A stretch of DNA of 64,000 bases from Serratia rhizosphaerae (GTDB lineage Bacteria > Pseudomonadota > Gammaproteobacteria > Enterobacterales > Enterobacteriaceae). Positions within the stretch are counted from its first letter, which is position 1, and each line of letters opens with the position of its first letter. The position numbers and the translations under genes are program-made. Under the pieces are notes generated by a model. That model was given only the letters and a program-made list of their open reading frames with translations. It made no database searches and was not told the origin of the DNA. Positions 59,644 to 64,000 of this stretch are shown in pieces. The stretch is taken from the NCBI RefSeq assembly GCF_009817885.1, contig NZ_CP041764.1, forward strand, positions 4,526,001 through 4,590,000, in the 5' to 3' direction.

Positions 59644-61077
59644 TTAACCGCGTTTTCCGCTCTCCGGCGCTGAGATAGGCGGCGTTTGCCGGCGGATTTC
59701 ATTGCCGGCTTCGGCGGTCAGGCCGAAGCTGTCGACCACCGACAGCAGCGCAATACCGCCGATCACCACAAACGCCAGTTGGAAGTTGGCCAGCGGGATC
59801 GCATCGCCCGCCGGCGGGAACCAAATCTCCGCCAGCCGCAGAACCAGCGCACCTATCGCGATACCCAGCCCGCTGCCCATCTGCTGGGCGACGTTGAACA
59901 GCGTATTGGCGTCGTTCATTTTGCTTTGCGGCACTTCGGAAAACGCCAGCGTATTGAGCGCGGTGAACTGCATGGAGCGCGTCAGGCCGCTGACGAACAG
60001 CAGGGCGATAATCAGCCAGAATGGCGTCTCCGGCGTCAGCAGCGCGCAGCCGAAAATGGCGGCGGCATTGAGCAGGCCGTTGACCATCAGCGTGGTGCGG
60101 AAATTGAAGCGGTACAAAATGGCGGAGGTAAAGGGTTTCATCGCCAGGTTGCCGGCAAACACCGCCAGCACCAGCAGCCCGGCTTCAAAGGCGCTCAGGC
60201 CGAAACCGATCTGGAACAGCAGCGGCAGAAGAAAGGGCACCGCGCCGATGGCCAGCCGGAACAACGTGCCGCCCCAGATAGTGACCGCGTAACTTTTGAC
60301 CCGCATCGCCCACAGGTTGATCAGCGGGGCGGCATGCCGTTTGGCGTGGCGCACCGCCAGCGCGCCGACCGCCAGGCTGGCGGCGATGCACAACAGCGGC
60401 ACCAGCCAGGAGAGCTGCGGATGGTTGATTAAATCCAGACCGAACATCAGGCCGAAGCAGGCAACGCCGGTCAGCACAAAGCCGATGCCGTCAAACGGTG
60501 CGCGCTCCTGCTGCGCCTCATCCGGGATCAGCCGCCACGCCAGCGGCAGCGCCAGCAGCCCCAGCGGCAGGTTGAGAATAAAAATCCAGTGCCATGAGGC
60601 ATAGGTGGTGATGAAGCCGCCGACCGGCGGCCCGAGGATCGGCGCCACCAGTCCAGGCCAGGTAATGGTGGCGATGGCTTTAATCAAACCGCTTTTATCG
60701 GTGTTGCGCAGCACCGCCAGCCGGCCCACCGGCACCATCAGCGCACCGCCGAAACCCTGCAGAATACGGGCGGCGGTAAAGGTGACCAGATCCGCGCTCA
60801 GCGCGCACAGCACCGAGGCCAGCGTAAAGATAACGATCGCCGCCGAGAATACGCGGCGCGCGCCAAAACGGTTGGCGATCCAGCCGCTGGCGGGGATAAA
60901 TACCGTCAGCGTCAGGATGTAGGCAACAACGCCGATATTCATGTCCACCGGCTGCACGCCGAACGCGGCCGCCATCTGCGGCAGCGCGGTGACAATCACC
61001 GTACCGTCGAGGTTCTCCATAAAAAATGCGCCCGCCACCAGCAGCGGCAGCGCGCCGACGCGTGAAAAAACACTCAT
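59644..61077 (-). CDS. MFS multidrug-type transporter
   Basis: A 477-residue DHA2-like transporter. GWIANRFGARRVF after helix 2 and RILQGFGGALMVPVGRLAVL in helix 4 are the family motifs, and the N-terminus FFMENLDGTVIVTALP is typical of the EmrB/HsrA group. The start at 61077 fits the first helix; the frame is open to 61443. It is divergent from guaD across a 632-bp spacer containing PurR-like boxes, so a link to purines is possible but not shown. Confidence 0.85.
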   Translation of the reverse strand: MSVFSRVGALPLLVAGAFFMENLDGTVIVTALPQMAAAFGVQPVDMNIGVVAYILTLTVFIPASGWIANRFGARRVFSAAIVIFTLASVLCALSADLVTFTAARILQGFGGALMVPVGRLAVLRNTDKSGLIKAIATITWPGLVAPILGPPVGGFITTYASWHWIFILNLPLGLLALPLAWRLIPDEAQQERAPFDGIGFVLTGVACFGLMFGLDLINHPQLSWLVPLLCIAASLAVGALAVRHAKRHAAPLINLWAMRVKSYAVTIWGGTLFRLAIGAVPFLLPLLFQIGFGLSAFEAGLLVLAVFAGNLAMKPFTSAILYRFNFRTTLMVNGLLNAAAIFGCALLTPETPFWLIIALLFVSGLTRSMQFTALNTLAFSEVPQSKMNDANTLFNVAQQMGSGLGIAIGALVLRLAEIWFPPAGDAIPLANFQLAFVVIGGIALLSVVDSFGLTAEAGNEIRRQTPPISAPESGKRG

Positions 61078-61709
61078 AACAGAGCGTCCAGAGTAAAACA
61101 GCGGCGATTTTCCGGCATAACGACAACCCAGTGGCGTAGATATTGGTACAGACAAGAGGGTGAGCATAGCGCAATGCGCCATTGTTAAAAAGTGGTTAAT
61201 AAAGTGAAGGCATCTTTTGAGAATTACCGTAAATGTGAATGCCGGATGGTTGAGGATCGCATGGCAAGCCGGCCTGCCGCTGCGGGCGTGAGCGGGGTTG
61301 CCGCTGTCTGCATGCTGATGGTGCAGCGCCGGGAACATGTGGCTTAACTGAACAGAAATGCTAACGCATTGGCTAAAGGCTAATGCGCATAGCCATTGGC
61401 TGGGCGGCAAAAATAATCGTTGCGCAACAATGGTGCAGCGCAATATCGCATTAATAAAGGCAAACGGTTGCTATTTGGCCGCAACCGTTTGCCTGTGCGA
61501 GGGATATTTAGCCTGCAATTTTACATAAAATGAAAAATTAACTAATTCATTGTTTTAAATGTTTTTATTCTATTTCCGGCATGCTGGCATGGCGATTGCT
61601 ATCTTTAATTTATCGCCTGTAATTGATGATAAATGCGCCATGCATTAACCGGTGAAATATTTATCGCCGCCGGTTGCGCTATGCGCGCCAGAAAAATAGG
61701 AACAGCATT
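61078..61709. other. Intergenic region between an MFS gene and guaD
   Basis: No credible gene is seen in this 632-bp spacer. It is A+T-rich around 61510-61680. The inverted PurR-like boxes are listed separately. Codon-like stretches at the left are antisense continuations of the MFS frame. Confidence 0.5.
61458..61494. promoter_or_regulatory. Pair of inverted PurR-like boxes upstream of guaD
   Basis: AGGCAAACGGTTGCTA (61458-61473) fits the PurR pattern ANGCAANCGNTTNCNT at every defined base but the last. GCAACCGTTTGCC (61481-61493) is the same box inverted; together they form a 13-bp perfect inverted repeat (61459-61471 and 61481-61493). The box centres are 21 bp apart, two helical turns. 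They lie about 215 bp before guaD and 380 bp before the MFS gene. Confidence 0.6.
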
Positions 61710-63041
61710 ATGAGCATGTCATTTACCCACGCCATTCGTGGCAATTTTTTCGATATTGCCGCCTGCGTGGAACAGCCGGAGCAACTCGGCGCCCAACTGC
61801 GGCACCTGCCGGACGGTCTGCTGCTGCTGAATCAGGGGCGCATCGCCTGGTTCGGCGAGTGGCAACAGGGCGCAGCGCTGCTGCCGGCCGGCACGGCGGT
61901 GACGGACTACCGCGATAAACTGGTGGTGCCGGGCTTTGTCGACTGCCACATTCACTATCCGCAAACTGAAATGATCGGCGCCTACGGCGACCAGCTGCTG
62001 GGCTGGCTGCAGCGCTACACCTTTCCGGTCGAAGGGCGCTTTTGCGACGCGGAGCATGCTGAGAATATCTCTGCATTTTTCCTGCAGCAGCTGTTGAGCA
62101 ACGGCACCACCACCGCGTTGGTGTTCGCCACCGTGCATCCGCAGTCGGTCGACGCGCTGTTCACACAGGCAGCTGCGTTCAATATGCGGCTGATTGCCGG
62201 CAAAGTGATGATGGACCGCCACGCGCCGGAGGCGCTGCTGGAGACGCCGGCGCAAAGTTATCAGCAAACGCGGGCGCTGATCCGCCGCTGGCACGGTAAA
62301 CAGCGGCTGGGCTATGCCCTGACGCCGCGCTTTGCGCCCACCAGCTCCCCGCAGCTGCTGGCGCAGGTGCAGCGCCTGCGGCAAGAGTTTCCCGACGTCT
62401 GGCTGCATACCCACCTGAGCGAAAATCGTGATGAAGTGGCCTGGGTGAAAGAACTGTTTCCGCAGCAGCGCAACTATCTGGACGTTTACCATCAATACGG
62501 GCTGACCGGTGAGAAAAGCGTCTTCGCCCACTGCCTGCATCTGGAAGACGCCGAATGGCAGTGCCTGTGCGATACCCGCTCATCGATCGCCTTTTGCCCG
62601 ACCTCCAACCTGTTTCTCGGCAGCGGGCTGTTTAAGCTGCAGCAGGCCTGGCGGCGGAAGGTCCGGCTGGGCATCGGCAGCGACGTCGGGGCCGGCACCA
62701 CCTTTAATATGCTGCAGACGCTGGGGGAAGCCTACAAAGTGGCGCAGTTACAGGATTACAAACTGGCAGCCGGCGAAGCCTTCTATCACGCCACGCTGGG
62801 CGGCGCGCGCGCGTTGGCGCTGGACAGCCATATCGGCAACTTTGACGTCGGTAAAGAGGCGGATTTTGTGGTGCTCGATCCGGCGGTCTCGCCGCTGCAA
62901 CAGCTGCGCTACGCCAACAGCCGCACGCTGGATGAAGTGCTGTTTATGCTGATGACGCTCGGTGATGACCGCAACGTGTATCGCACCTATGTAGACGGCA
63001 AAGTAGTGTTTCAGGCGCCGCAGCGGCAGGAGGCGGCATGA
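61710..63041 (+). CDS. guaD: Guanine deaminase
   Basis: Zinc hydrolase that converts guanine to xanthine, feeding xanthine dehydrogenase. The 443-residue protein has the metal motif FVDCHIHYPQTEMIGAYG, HTHLSENRDE, FAHCLHL and the catalytic GSDVGAGTTFNMLQ. AGGA lies 7 bp before ATG 61710; an earlier in-frame ATG at 61674 lacks a site. Its stop overlaps the xdhA start (ATGA), so the two purine catabolic steps are translationally coupled. Confidence 0.95.
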   Translation: MSMSFTHAIRGNFFDIAACVEQPEQLGAQLRHLPDGLLLLNQGRIAWFGEWQQGAALLPAGTAVTDYRDKLVVPGFVDCHIHYPQTEMIGAYGDQLLGWLQRYTFPVEGRFCDAEHAENISAFFLQQLLSNGTTTALVFATVHPQSVDALFTQAAAFNMRLIAGKVMMDRHAPEALLETPAQSYQQTRALIRRWHGKQRLGYALTPRFAPTSSPQLLAQVQRLRQEFPDVWLHTHLSENRDEVAWVKELFPQQRNYLDVYHQYGLTGEKSVFAHCLHLEDAEWQCLCDTRSSIAFCPTSNLFLGSGLFKLQQAWRRKVRLGIGSDVGAGTTFNMLQTLGEAYKVAQLQDYKLAAGEAFYHATLGGARALALDSHIGNFDVGKEADFVVLDPAVSPLQQLRYANSRTLDEVLFMLMTLGDDRNVYRTYVDGKVVFQAPQRQEAA

Positions 63042-64000
63042 TCCAGTTTCTGCTGAACGATACGCTGAAAAGCGAACGGCTCGATCCTAATACCACGGTA
63101 TTGCAGTATCTGCGCCGCCATCTGCGCCGCTGCGGCAGCAAAGAGGGCTGCGCCTCCGGCGACTGCGGCGCCTGCACCGTGGTGCTGGCAGAGGCCGACG
63201 GCGAGCGGCTGCGCTACCGCAGCGTCAACGCCTGCCTGACGTTTGTCAGCGCGCTGCATGGCAAACAGCTGCTGACCGTTGAGGATCTGCGCCATCAGGG
63301 GCGGCTGCATGCGGTGCAGCAGGCGATGGTGGACTGCCATGGCTCACAGTGCGGCTTTTGCACGCCGGGATTTGTGATGTCGCTGTTTTGCCTGCAAAAG
63401 AACAGCGACGGCTATCAGCGTGAGCAGGCTTTGCAGGCGCTGGCGGGCAACCTGTGCCGCTGTACCGGCTATCGGCCGATCGTCGCGGCGGCGCAGCAGG
63501 CGTGTACGGCAAAAACGCCGGATCAGTTCGACGCCCGACAGGCGGAGACGCTGGCGCGCCTGCGCCAGATCCCCGCCGCAGACGAGTCGACCGGCGACGG
63601 CAAACGCTGCCTGATGCCGCAAACGCTGGATCAGCTGGCGCAATGGTATGTGCAGCATCCGCAGGCGAAATTACTGGCCGGCGGCACCGATCTGGCGCTG
63701 GAAGTGACGCAACGCCACCAGGATCTGCCGCTGACCATCGCCATCGGCCAGCTTGCCGAACTGCGGCAGATTGAACGGGGCGCGCAGTTACGCATTGGTG
63801 CCGGCGTGACGCTGAGCGAACTTTACCGCGCGCTGGGGCAGGAGCATCCGGCGCTGGGGGCGCTGCTGCAGCGTTTTGCATCGCAGCAAATCCGCAATCA
63901 GGGCACGCTGGGGGGCAATATCGCCAATGCCTCCCCGATCGGCGACGGCGCGCCGCTGTTGCTGGCGCTGGATGCGGTACTGACGCTGCGCTGCGGTGCC
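63038..64000 (+). CDS. xdhA: Xanthine dehydrogenase small subunit (partial)
   Basis: The first 321 codons of the xanthine dehydrogenase iron-sulfur and FAD subunit; the frame runs off the window end. The N-terminal ferredoxin-like cluster is CGSKEGCASGDCGACT, the second 2Fe-2S domain has SQCGFCTPGF and NLCRCTGYRPI, and the FAD domain begins at KLLAGGTDLALEV and continues NQGTLGGNIANASPIGD. It uses the guanine deaminase product xanthine and makes urate. The molybdenum subunit should follow outside the window. Confidence 0.94.
   Translation, partial: MIQFLLNDTLKSERLDPNTTVLQYLRRHLRRCGSKEGCASGDCGACTVVLAEADGERLRYRSVNACLTFVSALHGKQLLTVEDLRHQGRLHAVQQAMVDCHGSQCGFCTPGFVMSLFCLQKNSDGYQREQALQALAGNLCRCTGYRPIVAAAQQACTAKTPDQFDARQAETLARLRQIPAADESTGDGKRCLMPQTLDQLAQWYVQHPQAKLLAGGTDLALEVTQRHQDLPLTIAIGQLAELRQIERGAQLRIGAGVTLSELYRALGQEHPALGALLQRFASQQIRNQGTLGGNIANASPIGDGAPLLLALDAVLTLRCGA

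Overview
The window is GC-rich enterobacterial chromosome and reads best as a Serratia species. The backbone follows the Escherichia coli terminus region: acnA-ribA-pgpB-lapAB-pyrF-yciH-osmB-yciT, then ydgJ-add-malYXI, ydgA-manA-fumC-tus, ynfM-ynfL-mlc-bioD2-clcB and ynfD-ynfB-ynfA-ydfG. Protein identity, lack of rearrangement and a Tus/Ter pair support a chromosomal terminus location. A complete L-arabinose regulon fits an arabinose-fermenting Serratia better than typical S. marcescens; the species call is inference. I saw no rRNA, tRNA, insertion sequence, prophage or CRISPR array.

Layout. 0-8 kb: aconitase end, riboflavin, lipid phosphatase, LPS control (lapAB behind a sigma-32-like promoter), pyrimidine synthesis, osmotic lipoprotein. 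6.4-18.3 kb: sugar island with araD, yciT, fsaA, kdgT, araBA and, divergently, araFGH-araC; the araB-araF spacer carries an araI1-I2 pair laid out as in E. coli. 18.3-23.3 kb: ydgJ, yfeH, a LysR/SDR pair and adenosine deaminase. 23.4-29.5 kb: an all-minus-strand operon for an unidentified sugar (ascorbate-type PTS EIIA, EIIB and EIIC, a divergent phosphofructokinase-like kinase, a class II aldolase, a P-loop kinase, an unknown 89-residue helical protein) with a DeoR regulator. This is the best candidate for an undescribed system. 29.5-34.6 kb: NudK-like hydrolase plus a deoxyribosyltransferase-like partner, and the mal locus, where malI has no ordinary start codon and seems to begin at ATC.

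34.6-45 kb: an ASCH-like protein, a LysR/serine-hydrolase pair, ydgA, manA, fumC, then an orphan Tae4-type peptidoglycan amidase translationally coupled to a two-helix membrane protein, then tus with its Ter site. 45-54.8 kb: ynfL, mlc, bioD2, clcB, a tri-haem cytochrome c peroxidase under a perfect FNR box, and an OsmU-type osmoprotectant ABC transporter. 55-64 kb: two multidrug-type MFS pumps, small ynf proteins, ydfG, a GNAT acetyltransferase, and the start of a purine catabolic operon (guaD-xdhA), preceded by two PurR-like boxes two helical turns apart.

Common threads are carbon-source uptake under CRP and local repressors (AraC, KdgR, MalI, Mlc, DeoR) and stress or envelope functions. 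All promoter and operator calls come from reading motifs by eye; none was scored against a matrix.
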